Of a stretch of DNA of 64,000 bases, positions 8,386 through 17,090 are shown one piece after another. The DNA comes from JALYXI01 sp963795835. Its GTDB lineage: Bacteria; Acidobacteriota; Terriglobia; Bryobacterales; Bryobacteraceae. The translations under genes and the position numbers were made by a program. The stretch lies in NCBI GenBank assembly GCA_963795835.1, contig CAWCJC010000009.1, positions 682,001-746,000 on the forward strand, given 5' to 3'. Numbering within the stretch: the stretch's first letter is position 1; every line of letters starts with the position of its first letter. The notes under the pieces are model-generated. The model saw only the letters and a list, made by a program, of their open reading frames with translations, was not told the origin of the DNA and did not search any database.

Positions 8386-9677
8386 ATTCTCCACGCGCTC
8401 GGCGGCACGGGGCCGCTGTGGAAGAAAGGCGCAGGCGTCATCACGCCATCGGTCTTGAAAAACACGCCGTCTTTCATCACATATCTTACGTCGCGCAGGG
8501 TATCCAGATCCTGCAGCGGATTGCCGCGCACCGCAATCAGGTCGGCGGGCATGCCGACTTTAATCAGGCCCCGCTTCTCATACAGATCGCAAACCTTGTA
8601 TCCGTTCACGGTCATAATCTTCAGCACTTCCGCCGCGGGAATCTGCGCTGCTTGCCAGCTCTTTAGAAAGTCGATCACCACCTGGCCGCGATCCATGCCG
8701 GGAATGTAGTAATCCGCATCGGTGGAAAACGCCATGTTTACGTGGTTCGCATAAGCATTCTTCATCCCGGCCACCTGCCGGTCGAACCGCTCCTTCGCGC
8801 CCGCCGTGTTGGTGTGATACGAAGTGAACGGAGTCTCCGTGCCGACGCGCCACATGCCCTTCTTTGCCATCAGCTTATGCGTTTCGTCATCAAGCGCGCC
8901 GGAATGCTCGATCGACCAGATGCCGGCATCGATGGCGCGCAGCGCTCCCGCTTTGGTCTGCACGTGCCCCGCTACCTTCATGCCCGCCTTCGCGGCTTCG
9001 GAAATGAACAGACGCATCTCATCCGCCGTATAGCCGTAAGGCTTGCAATCCACGCAGATCTTGATCACCTTCGCGCCATAGAGAATGTTCTTTCGGACTG
9101 CTTTGACAATCTCATCTCTCGTATCCGCGTTCAGGTATTCCGGCTCGATGAGCGATTCGCGTTCGGGCACGGGTTGAAACTGCCCGCCGAAGCCGCCGAT
9201 GATAATGCCGGAGTTGATCACCGTCGGGCCGGGAACCCAGCCCTGCTCGATCGCGACGCGCAAAGCGGTATCGGCGTAGTTGCCGTTGTTCCCCAGGTCG
9301 CGTTCCATCGTGAAGCCTGCCGCAAGCATCGTCATGCCGTTCGACACCGCCTGAATCGCGCGAATCGCCGTCGAATCCATCACGCTGGTCAGGTAATAGC
9401 TATTGTGTTCGGGCTCCTCTTTGTAAGTCAGGGCAAGGTGGTTATGCGCGTCCACCAGACCGGGCGAAATGTAGTATTGCGAGAGATCCACCTGAGTGGC
9501 GCCCGCCGGAATGGCAACGTTTGCCCCGATGGCCGTGAACACGCCCTTCTCAATGAGCAGAATCTGATTCGCCGCGGCGGTTCCGGTTTCAGGGTTAACC
9601 AGATGGCCCACCTTAAGCGCCGTAACTTGCGCGCGAACAGAAAGCGAGATGCACAAAGCAAGAAGTAAGGTCTTCAT
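8379..9677 (-). CDS. secreted metal-dependent amidohydrolase
   Basis: A 432-residue member of the amidohydrolase superfamily, imidazolonepropionase/prolidase-like branch. A signal peptide (MKTLLLALCISLSVRAQ) puts it in the periplasm or outside. Metal-site residues are visible in order: DAHNH (His78, His80), a probable carbamylated Lys206 (AKVIKICVDC), His238 (VAGHVQTKAG), His258 (WSIEHSGALD) and Asp320 (FSTDADYY). The start overlaps the upstream amidase stop as ATGA, so the two are coupled. Its 3' end overlaps the convergent PQQ dehydrogenase gene by 7 bases. Members of this group hydrolyse dipeptides, N-acyl amino acids or lactam rings; the pairing with an amidase suggests successive attack on one amide substrate. 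Confidence 0.9.
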   Translation of the reverse strand: MKTLLLALCISLSVRAQVTALKVGHLVNPETGTAAANQILLIEKGVFTAIGANVAIPAGATQVDLSQYYISPGLVDAHNHLALTYKEEPEHNSYYLTSVMDSTAIRAIQAVSNGMTMLAAGFTMERDLGNNGNYADTALRVAIEQGWVPGPTVINSGIIIGGFGGQFQPVPERESLIEPEYLNADTRDEIVKAVRKNILYGAKVIKICVDCKPYGYTADEMRLFISEAAKAGMKVAGHVQTKAGALRAIDAGIWSIEHSGALDDETHKLMAKKGMWRVGTETPFTSYHTNTAGAKERFDRQVAGMKNAYANHVNMAFSTDADYYIPGMDRGQVVIDFLKSWQAAQIPAAEVLKIMTVNGYKVCDLYEKRGLIKVGMPADLIAVRGNPLQDLDTLRDVRYVMKDGVFFKTDGVMTPAPFFHSGPVPPSAWRIH

Positions 9678-11329
9678 AATGTCGCTTCGGTATGATCCAC
9701 TACCACGTTGCCGCCCTTCATCACCCAGCGGACTTTTTCTATCGCAACCTGTATATCGGAGAAGCGAATCACCTTCGCCGTAGCCGGTTTCAGGCGAGGC
9801 ACGCTGGCCGGGGCGCGCCGGTGATGCGTCGCCTGCTCATAGGAGTAAGCCAGCTTCAGCAGCTTCGGCTCGGACCATGCCCGCCCGAAGAAGGTCATCC
9901 CAGCGGGCAGCGTATCGTTCCGCGTGAAGCCCATGGGTACCGTGATCGCGGGAAAGCCGGTGGTAGGTGAAAAGAACTGGCTGTTGTCTCCATGCGGCGT
10001 ATTCAGATCGCCAATCAGGCGCGGCGGGTTGCTCCATGTCGGGTACACAAAAGCATCCAGCTTTAAGCGATCCATGGTCTTCACCACCGCCACCCGGATT
10101 TGCTCGCGATAAGCTGCATCGGCCTGGCAAGCTTCGGAATCCGGTCCGTTCTCCGGACCTTTTTCAGCGTTCTCCAGGCGAGCCTGATTATTCGGATGAA
10201 AACGGTTTGACTTCACGATCTCGCCCAGGTTCTTCACCGGCACCCGCTCGCCCCGCGATGCAAGAAATCGATTCAAATCGTACTTGAATCCCATACACGG
10301 GCCCGCGCCCCGTGGGCGTTTGATTTCATCCAGGCCTTCCACGTTGGCCGTTTCAATCACGGTCGCGCCCGCACGCTTCAGCTCCTCGATTGCGTTGTTG
10401 AAGACGCGAACCACCTCGGCATCGGTCGAGGGGCGTTCATAAGCTTGGCGCAGCACCCCAATCACGGCGCCCTGCAAACCTTTTGGGTCGAGCGCGGCTG
10501 CATAATCCTGGGGAAGATGTTGCGCAGCAACCGCGGTGACGGAATCATCCGGATCCGAACCAACAATTGCTTGAAACACCTTCGCGGCATCCTCCACCGT
10601 GCGGGTCATCGGTCCGGCGATGTCGGCGAGCAGACTCAACGGGAACACGCCCGCGCGGCTGGTCAGGCCCATGGTGGACCGGATGCCCACCAGCGCCTGG
10701 TGGGAAGAAGGCCCCCGAATTGAGTTGCCCGTATCGCTGCCTAATCCGGCCAAACCAAAATTTGCCGCAATCGCAGCAGCCGTGCCGCCACTGGAGCCTG
10801 CGGTCACGCGGTCCAGCGCGTAAGGGTTGCGCGTATAGCCGGGCAGGATGGAGTTCACCGTTTCATAAGGGCTGAATGCCCACTCCGCCATGTTCGATTT
10901 CGCCAGCACCAGCGCCCCGGCTTCCTTCACGCGGCGCACTTGAAACGCGTCCTTGTCCGGCAGGTAACCGGCAAACGCCAGAGCCCCGTTCGAAGTTTGT
11001 AATCCCTGCGTCTCGAAGTTGTCTTTGACGATCATCGGAACGCAATGCAGCGGCCCGACGAAGCCCGACGCCTGATATCGCCGGTCCAGCTCATCGGCCT
11101 GCTTCTCAATTTCCGGATTCAAGACCACCAGCGAGTTCAGCGCGGGTCCGGTCTTGTCATAAGCCTTGATGCGGTCCAGATAATCGGATACCAGTTCGCG
11201 GCAGGAAAGGCGGCCCTCTTTCATCGCGGCATGCACCTTGGCAATCGTCGCTTCCGTCACATCAAAGCGAGCGGGAACCTGTGCTTCAAGCGAGGCCACG
11301 GTTAAAGCAAATAGCGCTGCGACTTTCAT
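9674..11329 (-). CDS. exported amidase (amidase signature family)
   Basis: A hydrolase of amide bonds with a Ser-cisSer-Lys triad. The chosen start at 11329 has a strong AGGAGG six bases upstream and yields a signal-like MKVAALFALTVASLEAQ; the longer frame to 11455 adds 42 residues of non-coding character. Triad positions are Lys102 (MIVKDNFET), the cis-Ser in AGSSGG (179/180) and nucleophile Ser203 in SDTGNSIRG, where the family usually has TGGSIR. The 551-residue length is typical of exported members. The C-terminal third (PTGF-like FFSPTTGFPAITVP) is also standard. It is the first gene of a coupled amidase-amidohydrolase pair. Confidence 0.92.
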   Translation of the reverse strand: MKVAALFALTVASLEAQVPARFDVTEATIAKVHAAMKEGRLSCRELVSDYLDRIKAYDKTGPALNSLVVLNPEIEKQADELDRRYQASGFVGPLHCVPMIVKDNFETQGLQTSNGALAFAGYLPDKDAFQVRRVKEAGALVLAKSNMAEWAFSPYETVNSILPGYTRNPYALDRVTAGSSGGTAAAIAANFGLAGLGSDTGNSIRGPSSHQALVGIRSTMGLTSRAGVFPLSLLADIAGPMTRTVEDAAKVFQAIVGSDPDDSVTAVAAQHLPQDYAAALDPKGLQGAVIGVLRQAYERPSTDAEVVRVFNNAIEELKRAGATVIETANVEGLDEIKRPRGAGPCMGFKYDLNRFLASRGERVPVKNLGEIVKSNRFHPNNQARLENAEKGPENGPDSEACQADAAYREQIRVAVVKTMDRLKLDAFVYPTWSNPPRLIGDLNTPHGDNSQFFSPTTGFPAITVPMGFTRNDTLPAGMTFFGRAWSEPKLLKLAYSYEQATHHRRAPASVPRLKPATAKVIRFSDIQVAIEKVRWVMKGGNVVVDHTEATL

Positions 11330-11411
11330 GGAACACCTCCTGGAGAAACTCCTTTCCAGCATAGATGTCATGGTACAAAACACCCGGACAGAAGGCTCCG
11401 CTTGCAGAGCC

Positions 11412-13205
11412 TTAGCGATTCGCCCCGAACGCCAGCCCGCGCATCTCTCTCGCAAACTTATTGCTCAGGCTCCGATCCGCCTGAAACGCATCGATCTTTG
11501 CCTTGCCCGTGTCGAACTCACGGCAGGAGCATTCTGCCACGCTCTCGCTCACACCCGCGCCATGGCTATCGTAGATATTGTTCTTGGCGGCCACCCTCAA
11601 ATAAAGCTTCCAATCCGGGTCAAACAATGTCGAAAGTCGGCGATTCACGGCTTCAGAGCTCAGATCGTAGTTGATCACAGAGAGCATCAGCTTGTAAGCA
11701 GCGTTGCGGCTTCCAGGCTCAGCAGATTCCGCCATTTGTTCCACTTCTTTGCGACCCGGTACGAAGCCGGGAAGCGGTAGCGCTGGCTTCGGCAGAAGCG
11801 CCGCCATCAAGGCTCCGTCGTGGCCTTCCTCCGTTGCCTTCCGTTCGAAAAAGCGGGGAAGCAGATAAGGCCGCCCGAGCTTCAACAGCAACGCGTCTTC
11901 GGTTTTCGAAAGCATCCCCTTCTCGACAGCTTGTTGGCTCATGCGCAAAAACTCTTCCCGCTTAGCGCGCCAACAGCCCACGGACCCGAACAGCTTCATC
12001 TGTTCGCGCGGCCCTTGTGTCTCCTTAGCGGGCAAAAATCTGGTCACCGGCCCCAGGTTGCTGCTGCCATGGTCATGAACCAGGTCCTGCATGCTGGCAA
12101 ATCGGGAAGCCTGGTCCGCCGTGAATGACAACAAACCCAACAACGGGTTCAAAGTGTTGAAGTAAACCTTCATGCTGAACGCCATCTTGCCTTGGCCTGC
12201 ATCAGGAACCAGGGCGCCGCGGCTGATTGACGTAATCGCCGCTGTCGGCCGTCGCGTCCCCGCTTGCATCGGCACGAGTTCCACCTCAAGCGGCTTAGCG
12301 GTCTTCTTCGCAAAATTCAAAAAGTCGGTCGCTACCGCAATCGGGCTCGTGATCCACGCATCGGCCACGTGCAGCGCGCGCGCGCGCAGTTGCATGCCCT
12401 CATCGCCGAAGGTAGCCACCAGGCCACCCGCCACATAGTCCGAACAGTTGTTCGTCATCGCCTGAAACTCGGGCGGTTTGGTCCCATTTACGTATCGCAG
12501 CAGCTTCTCTTTCTGCTCTGCGGATTCCGGCAGCGTCACCACTATCGAGCTCCGTGTCTGCGACACCCCGATCGCTTCGCGCCAGCGCCCGTTTGGAATC
12601 ATCTCCTGAGTCACCGGATGAATAATGGCGATCGGCTCCGTTTCATAGCGCTTCTTGTGAGGACCGAGCAGAGAAATCAGGTAATCCATCGTGATCGCTC
12701 GACGGAAGGTACGCCCTGCGTCGAAACTGTCCAGCTTGTGGCGCATCTCCTGGTACTGGCTTTTCGTCAGTGGCGGTAAATAAGGCTTCAGATACTCGCG
12801 CCAATACTCCATTTGCATTGCTTCGGTAGTTGTACCGCTGCTCAAAACAGGAATCGCATCGACATTCCGCGTGGCATAGAAGTGGTCCATCATCGGCACA
12901 ATGAAAATGCTGTTGTCATAGCCGGAAGCCACATTCGCGTATCGCGTCACCACTGCACCTTTGGGCTCGTCCGCAGCGCAAGGGCGGAGATTCTCCACGC
13001 CTTCCGCACAAAGATCGGTCACGATCAGTGCCATGTGGCCTGTGCTGGTACGCCTTGCATCAGCTCCCTTGCTTTCATACACCACAATCCCCACGCCGGC
13101 CCGTAAGGGCGCGTTTCCGCAGAGCATCATGAACAGGAGGGAGGAAATCAGCGACTTACGAACAAAGGTCCGATGCACGCGGTGAGGCTCGGGTGGGATA
13201 TCCAT
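11412..13205 (-). CDS. large secreted protein, possible permuted papain-like fold, unknown function
   Basis: A 597-residue protein from ATG at 13205 (an upstream in-frame ATG lies at 13247). A basic N-terminus and hydrophobic run (RTFVRKSLISSLLFMMLCGNAPLRAG) form a signal peptide. About residue 55 has TSTGHMALIV and about residue 260 has MTNNCSDYVAGGL. A His followed later by an NC-S-D-Y-V motif is the order seen in circularly permuted papain-like or DUF4105-type proteins, so a cysteine hydrolase domain in the first 300 residues is a guess from motifs alone. The C-terminal half is helical with no recognised domain. It lies 82 bases upstream of the amidase on the same strand and may share its transcript. 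Confidence 0.72.
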   Translation of the reverse strand: MDIPPEPHRVHRTFVRKSLISSLLFMMLCGNAPLRAGVGIVVYESKGADARRTSTGHMALIVTDLCAEGVENLRPCAADEPKGAVVTRYANVASGYDNSIFIVPMMDHFYATRNVDAIPVLSSGTTTEAMQMEYWREYLKPYLPPLTKSQYQEMRHKLDSFDAGRTFRRAITMDYLISLLGPHKKRYETEPIAIIHPVTQEMIPNGRWREAIGVSQTRSSIVVTLPESAEQKEKLLRYVNGTKPPEFQAMTNNCSDYVAGGLVATFGDEGMQLRARALHVADAWITSPIAVATDFLNFAKKTAKPLEVELVPMQAGTRRPTAAITSISRGALVPDAGQGKMAFSMKVYFNTLNPLLGLLSFTADQASRFASMQDLVHDHGSSNLGPVTRFLPAKETQGPREQMKLFGSVGCWRAKREEFLRMSQQAVEKGMLSKTEDALLLKLGRPYLLPRFFERKATEEGHDGALMAALLPKPALPLPGFVPGRKEVEQMAESAEPGSRNAAYKLMLSVINYDLSSEAVNRRLSTLFDPDWKLYLRVAAKNNIYDSHGAGVSESVAECSCREFDTGKAKIDAFQADRSLSNKFAREMRGLAFGANR

Positions 13206-13326
13206 TATTTCCAGTATGCCTTTTCCACCGCAACTTTTATGGCTCATGCAGTGGCAGCATGATGGTCAAAGCAATCGACATTCCACAAACATGTTCGAAG
13301 GAGTACGGCAGGTCTTTGCAGGAGGA

Positions 13327-13371
13327 AAAACTAGAGCGGCGGGCGCGCTTCTTCAGGTACCCGCCGCTCTC
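13327..13371 (-). terminator. Rho-independent terminator of the EXORDIUM-like gene
   Basis: A perfect 11-bp inverted repeat (AGAGCGGCGGG at 13334-13344 and its complement at 13361-13371) encloses a 16-base loop. Read on the minus strand the stem is followed by AG and then five T residues (13331-13327). It starts 32 bases beyond the stop codon of the minus-strand gene ending at 13404. Confidence 0.85.
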
Positions 13372-13403
13372 TACGTTTTAACTAAGGCTGGAACACGCCC
13401 AAG

Positions 13404-14339
13404 TTATTGCGCTTTGGTTATGTAGTTCACGTAACACTTGCTGGCGGAATCCAGGTTGCGTTGCACCAGGAAGTTGCGCGTGGCGCCTGCGATGGTTTGC
13501 AGGGTCATGTTGTACTGGGCATTCGCGGGACCCTGGGGATTTGCACCGAAGGTCCAGGCGCATTTGTCGCCATTTTCAGCTCCGCTGCTATCCGCCCAGC
13601 CACTGTTGGGGTTGGGATCAGTATTGGTCTCTTCGAGTTCGTGAGCCAGGACAGAGACCAGGCCGTCGACACCGGCGTTGTTATTGGGGCCCACCGTCTG
13701 CGCTGCGCACGCACTCAGGCAGCGGGCAGCATTGCCGACGAAGGAATACTTGATGTTCTTACCCGCGATAGTTCCCGCTGTGTGCCAGCCACAGTAGCGC
13801 GTGCAGAAGCCTGAGCTTTCAGACACATCGGAAGAGGTGAGCACGAAATACAGACCGTTTACATCCGCGGGACCGAGTTTGCCGCTCGCGATGGCATTGC
13901 TAACCACAGCTTGCACCTTGGCGTCGGAAAGGCGCGAGGTCTGCGAGTAGCTGTCGGTGTATTCAGTTTTAAGATTGACCGAGCCAGTAGGGGTCCCATA
14001 GGACGCGTTGATGATGTAATAAGGCGAATTGCTTAGTCCGTGTACAAAATCGCGAATAATCTGCTGACCGGTGGCGGTATCTGTGCCGTTTGTCTGGTTC
14101 CAGTTGCCGTACCAGATGAGATAGACATTGGGAGTGCCCATAACAGGGCCACCATGGTTGGTAATCACCGGGGTCATGGAACCGGTGGAGCCAGCTGTCA
14201 GGGAACCGGTCTCATGCGGGTTCGGTTTATGTTTAATGATCTCCGGAGCACCAGTCACCACAGGCTGCGCCATGACGGTGCCACAAGATAAAGCACCAAG
14301 AATAAAATAAATACCAAGCGATTTCTGAAGTAATTTCAC
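13404..14339 (-). CDS. secreted EXORDIUM / phosphate-induced protein 1 (PHI-1)-like protein
   Basis: This family is best known from plant cell walls (EXORDIUM, PHI-1), where it affects growth; its biochemical activity is unknown. Matching features are GGPVMGTPNVYLIWYGNW near residue 65, IIRDFVHGLSNSPYYIINASY, the cysteine pair in GFCTRYCGWH, and SVLAHELEETNTDPNP followed by GWADSSGAENGDKCAW. The frame opens with GTG at 14348, but a second GTG at 14339 sits 6-7 bases after AAGGTG and begins a signal peptide (VKLLQKSLGIYFILGALSCG), so that start is preferred. The gene is a single-gene unit with its own terminator and a possible promoter. HELEE resembles a metalloprotease HExxH but lacks the second His. 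Confidence 0.85.
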   Translation of the reverse strand: MKLLQKSLGIYFILGALSCGTVMAQPVVTGAPEIIKHKPNPHETGSLTAGSTGSMTPVITNHGGPVMGTPNVYLIWYGNWNQTNGTDTATGQQIIRDFVHGLSNSPYYIINASYGTPTGSVNLKTEYTDSYSQTSRLSDAKVQAVVSNAIASGKLGPADVNGLYFVLTSSDVSESSGFCTRYCGWHTAGTIAGKNIKYSFVGNAARCLSACAAQTVGPNNNAGVDGLVSVLAHELEETNTDPNPNSGWADSSGAENGDKCAWTFGANPQGPANAQYNMTLQTIAGATRNFLVQRNLDSASKCYVNYITKAQ

Positions 14340-14362
14340 TAAATTCACCTTTATTGTTTCAG

Positions 14363-14390
14363 AGTGTAGCCGGTTTATAAAAAGCTGTAA
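14363..14390 (-). promoter_or_regulatory. possible sigma70-type promoter of the EXORDIUM-like gene
   Basis: On the minus strand TTACAG (14390-14385) is followed after 16 bases by TACACT (14368-14363), which matches four of six positions of the -10 consensus. It lies about 24 bases upstream of the chosen GTG start. The -35 match is weak, so the call is tentative. Confidence 0.3.
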
Positions 14391-14508
14391 CCGGACTGCG
14401 ACAGTATATCAAGCCGATACGTAGCCTGCGCAGAAAGGTTCGTATAGGCCTCCATTCCCCTTCCGCTGGCGCTAAGTAGCGCGGGTTCCCGGACATAGAC
14501 TATTAGGA

Positions 14509-15744
14509 ATGCGCCTATTTCTCGTGATCTTCTGCCTTTTAAGCCTTGATCCGGGCGTGACCGAGGCGCAAGTTCCTGGTATGAAGCCGCTGTACGATGC
14601 GCACAGATGGATTGAACTTAGTAATCGGCTCATTAATACAAAGGGAAATCCACTTTATCGGGGCGCTATCGGCGTAACGTTCAACCAAGACTCTCGTCGC
14701 ACCGAACGAATGCTGCTCTCCGCAATCCGGTCCGCTCCTGGCTCGGCAGACGCATATGACGCATACGAGTGGTTGAGCCACTTCTACTTGTACCGGGGCC
14801 AGTATCGGAGCCTGGTTTCGATCATGGAGAAAAGGTGGGCTGCGTTCCCGAATGCAAAAGAACGAGAGCAGGAGCAACGCACAATCGCTGCTTTCCGTGG
14901 GTTACCAGATCAGATTTTGGAAAACATCGAACCTTCAACGCTGCATCACGAAGACGGAAGCATTTTTGTCCCACTGTCAATTGATGGAAGCGCGGCGACA
15001 TACTTCTTCGACACTGGTGCCTGGGTGTCCTGTATGAGCGAGTCAGAAGCCAAGCGACTCGGTTTGAGCATGAGAGGGGCTTCCGGCATGCTGGGGAACT
15101 CGTCAGGTAGTAGCATCGGTTTTCGGACTGCTGTTGCGAAACAGGTCATGATTGGCAAACTTAGGTTTCGGAACGTTTCGTTCGCCGTCTTCCCTGACAA
15201 TCAGGAACCATGGTCTGTCCTTCCACCGGGACGCCGAGGAATCATCGGTATTCCAATCTTGGTCGGCCTTGGTACTTTACGTTGGGCAAAAAAGGGAACG
15301 GTAGAAATCGGCTACAGGCCCGAACCGCTCGATATCCGGAAATCCAATCTTTTGTTCGACAACGACCATCTTGCCGTTTCGGCCACCGTGGAAAAGCGGG
15401 ACGTTCTCGCCACATTGGATACAGGCGCGGAGACGACTGATCTCTACAAGCCCTTCGCTGACGCTTTTGCAAGCCTGCTGGAACGGAGCGGCAAGAAAGA
15501 CTCGGTTGAGGTGAGAGGAGTGGGGCACGCTGAAGCCTTTGATGCTGTGACGATACCGGAACTAAAAATCCAATTGGGTGGTTTTGAAACGGTTCTACGT
15601 CCCGCCCATGTTCTCCTCAAATCAATTGGGGCGAAGTGCTGTGTCGGAAATATCGGGATGGATTTGCTTAAGCAAGCGCCTTCCTTCAGCCTTGACTTTA
15701 CTGCAATGATCTTGCGGGTTGGGTCTGATCCGGCGCTGCAGTAG
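14509..15744 (+). CDS. exported protein with two retropepsin-like aspartic protease domains
   Basis: A 411-residue protein with a signal peptide (MRLFLVIFCLLSLDPGVTEA), a helical TPR-like stretch (about 60-135) and two successive aspartyl-protease-like halves. The first has FFDTGAWVSCMS with Asp168-Thr-Gly and a later GIIGIPIL flap-like or psi-loop segment. The second has ATLDTGAETTDLY with Asp304-Thr-Gly-Ala and a later GNIGMDLLK. Single-domain retropepsins act as homodimers, each giving one Asp. Here one chain supplies both, so an intramolecular active site is possible, as in pepsin. The substrate is unknown. The gene stands alone between a divergent and a convergent neighbour. Confidence 0.85.
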   Translation: MRLFLVIFCLLSLDPGVTEAQVPGMKPLYDAHRWIELSNRLINTKGNPLYRGAIGVTFNQDSRRTERMLLSAIRSAPGSADAYDAYEWLSHFYLYRGQYRSLVSIMEKRWAAFPNAKEREQEQRTIAAFRGLPDQILENIEPSTLHHEDGSIFVPLSIDGSAATYFFDTGAWVSCMSESEAKRLGLSMRGASGMLGNSSGSSIGFRTAVAKQVMIGKLRFRNVSFAVFPDNQEPWSVLPPGRRGIIGIPILVGLGTLRWAKKGTVEIGYRPEPLDIRKSNLLFDNDHLAVSATVEKRDVLATLDTGAETTDLYKPFADAFASLLERSGKKDSVEVRGVGHAEAFDAVTIPELKIQLGGFETVLRPAHVLLKSIGAKCCVGNIGMDLLKQAPSFSLDFTAMILRVGSDPALQ

Positions 15745-15839
15745 CAGCACCGGACAGGCCGTCACATTTGGAATTAGTCGTGTCGTTAGACTGTGGGCCC
15801 GGCGGCGAAGCGCCCAGTCCCGATTGCCCCGAACGAGTG

Positions 15840-17027
15840 CTAATGGACGTGGCGCTGCTGCGGTTTCAGCACGATCTTCTCGCAGTTGTCCTGCTTGTTC
15901 CGGAACATGCTGTAGCCTTTCGGTGCGTCTTCGAGGCCCATGCGATGGGTGATGACGAAACTAGGGTCGATCTCGCCCTTTTCCACGCGCTCGAGCAGCG
16001 GCTTCATGTAGCGGTGCACGTGACACTGTCCTGAGCGGATGGAGATCGACCGGTTCATGAGGGAACCCATCGGGAACTTGTCGATCAGCCCCGAATAAAC
16101 GCCGATCACCGACACCGTTCCGCCGTTGCGGCATGCCATGATGGCCTCCCGCAGCGCTATCGGCCGGTCCGTCTCCGACATCATCGCCTGCTTGGCGCGG
16201 TCGTAGGCGTACATCGGCCCGGGCGCGTGCGCCTCCATCCCGACCGCATCGATGCATGCGTCCGGCCCACGCCCGCCCGTCATCTCCTTCAGGGCTTCAA
16301 GCACGCTGGTCTCTTCGTAGTTGATCGTCTCAGCACCCGCCTTCTCCCGCGCCATCTTCAGGCGGTAATCGAATCGGTCTATACCGATTACGCGCTCCGC
16401 TCCCAGCAGGAACGCGCTCTTCATCGCGAACTGCCCAACCGGGCCGCAGCCCCATACCGCGATGGTGTCGCCGGGCTGGATGTTGCACATCTCCGCGCCC
16501 ATGTAGCCCGTGGGATAGATATCCGATAAGAAAAGCACCTGCTCATCGGTCAGGTGCTCGGGAACTTTCAGCGGGTTTACATCCGCGAAAGGCACGCGAG
16601 CGTACTCCGCCTGTCCTCCTGCATAGCCGCCCAGCATATGCGAATATCCGAACACGCCAGAGATTGGGTGGCCCAGCATGGTTTCCGCAACCCAGGCGTT
16701 CGGATTCGAGTTCTCGCATACGGAGGTCAGGCCCTTCTGGCAGAAGAAACACTGCCCGCACGCGATCGGGAAGGGAACAACCACGCGGTCGCCCTTCTTG
16801 ATGTTTTTGACATCGCGACCGGTCTCGACAACCTCGCCCATGAACTCATGGCCAAGGATGTCGCCGCTCTCCATGGTCGGCACGAAGCCGCCATACAGAT
16901 GCAGATCGGAGCCGCAGATCGCGGTTGACGTGATGCGGATGATCGCGTCCGTCTGGTTCAGAATTTTCGGGTCGGGAACCGTCTCGACTCGGACATCGCT
17001 TTTGCCGTGCCAACAATTTGCTCGCAT
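15840..17027 (-). CDS. zinc-dependent alcohol dehydrogenase (MDR family), formaldehyde-dehydrogenase-like
   Basis: Oxidises an alcohol or aldehyde adduct with NAD(P). Catalytic zinc ligands are Cys38 (AICGSDLHLYGG) and His60-Glu61 (LGHEFMGEV). The structural zinc cluster is Cys90, Cys93, Cys96 and Cys104 (CGQCFFCQKGLTSVC). The dinucleotide-binding loop is VWGCGPVGQFA. The insert around residues 115-135 and the LSDIYPTGYMGAEM segment are typical of glutathione-independent formaldehyde dehydrogenase-like members. AAGGAG lies six bases before ATG. Together with the SRPBCC gene 63 bases upstream on the same strand it forms a probable two-gene operon. Confidence 0.92.
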   Translation of the reverse strand: MRANCWHGKSDVRVETVPDPKILNQTDAIIRITSTAICGSDLHLYGGFVPTMESGDILGHEFMGEVVETGRDVKNIKKGDRVVVPFPIACGQCFFCQKGLTSVCENSNPNAWVAETMLGHPISGVFGYSHMLGGYAGGQAEYARVPFADVNPLKVPEHLTDEQVLFLSDIYPTGYMGAEMCNIQPGDTIAVWGCGPVGQFAMKSAFLLGAERVIGIDRFDYRLKMAREKAGAETINYEETSVLEALKEMTGGRGPDACIDAVGMEAHAPGPMYAYDRAKQAMMSETDRPIALREAIMACRNGGTVSVIGVYSGLIDKFPMGSLMNRSISIRSGQCHVHRYMKPLLERVEKGEIDPSFVITHRMGLEDAPKGYSMFRNKQDNCEKIVLKPQQRHVH

Positions 17028-17090
17028 AAAGTCTCCTTTCCTTTCCTATGTCTCTGCACCAGTAAATCGCCTTTCACCCGCCCTACCGAG

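Noticed and set aside
8742..9668. 308-residue frame on the plus strand
   Set aside because: Antisense to the amidohydrolase; Arg/His-rich, with no family motif.
11330..11455. N-terminal extension of the amidase
   Set aside because: A strong ribosome binding site and a signal peptide mark the start at 11329.
13404..14339. HELEE as a zinc metalloprotease HExxH site
   Set aside because: The second His is missing; the sequence fits the EXORDIUM family better.
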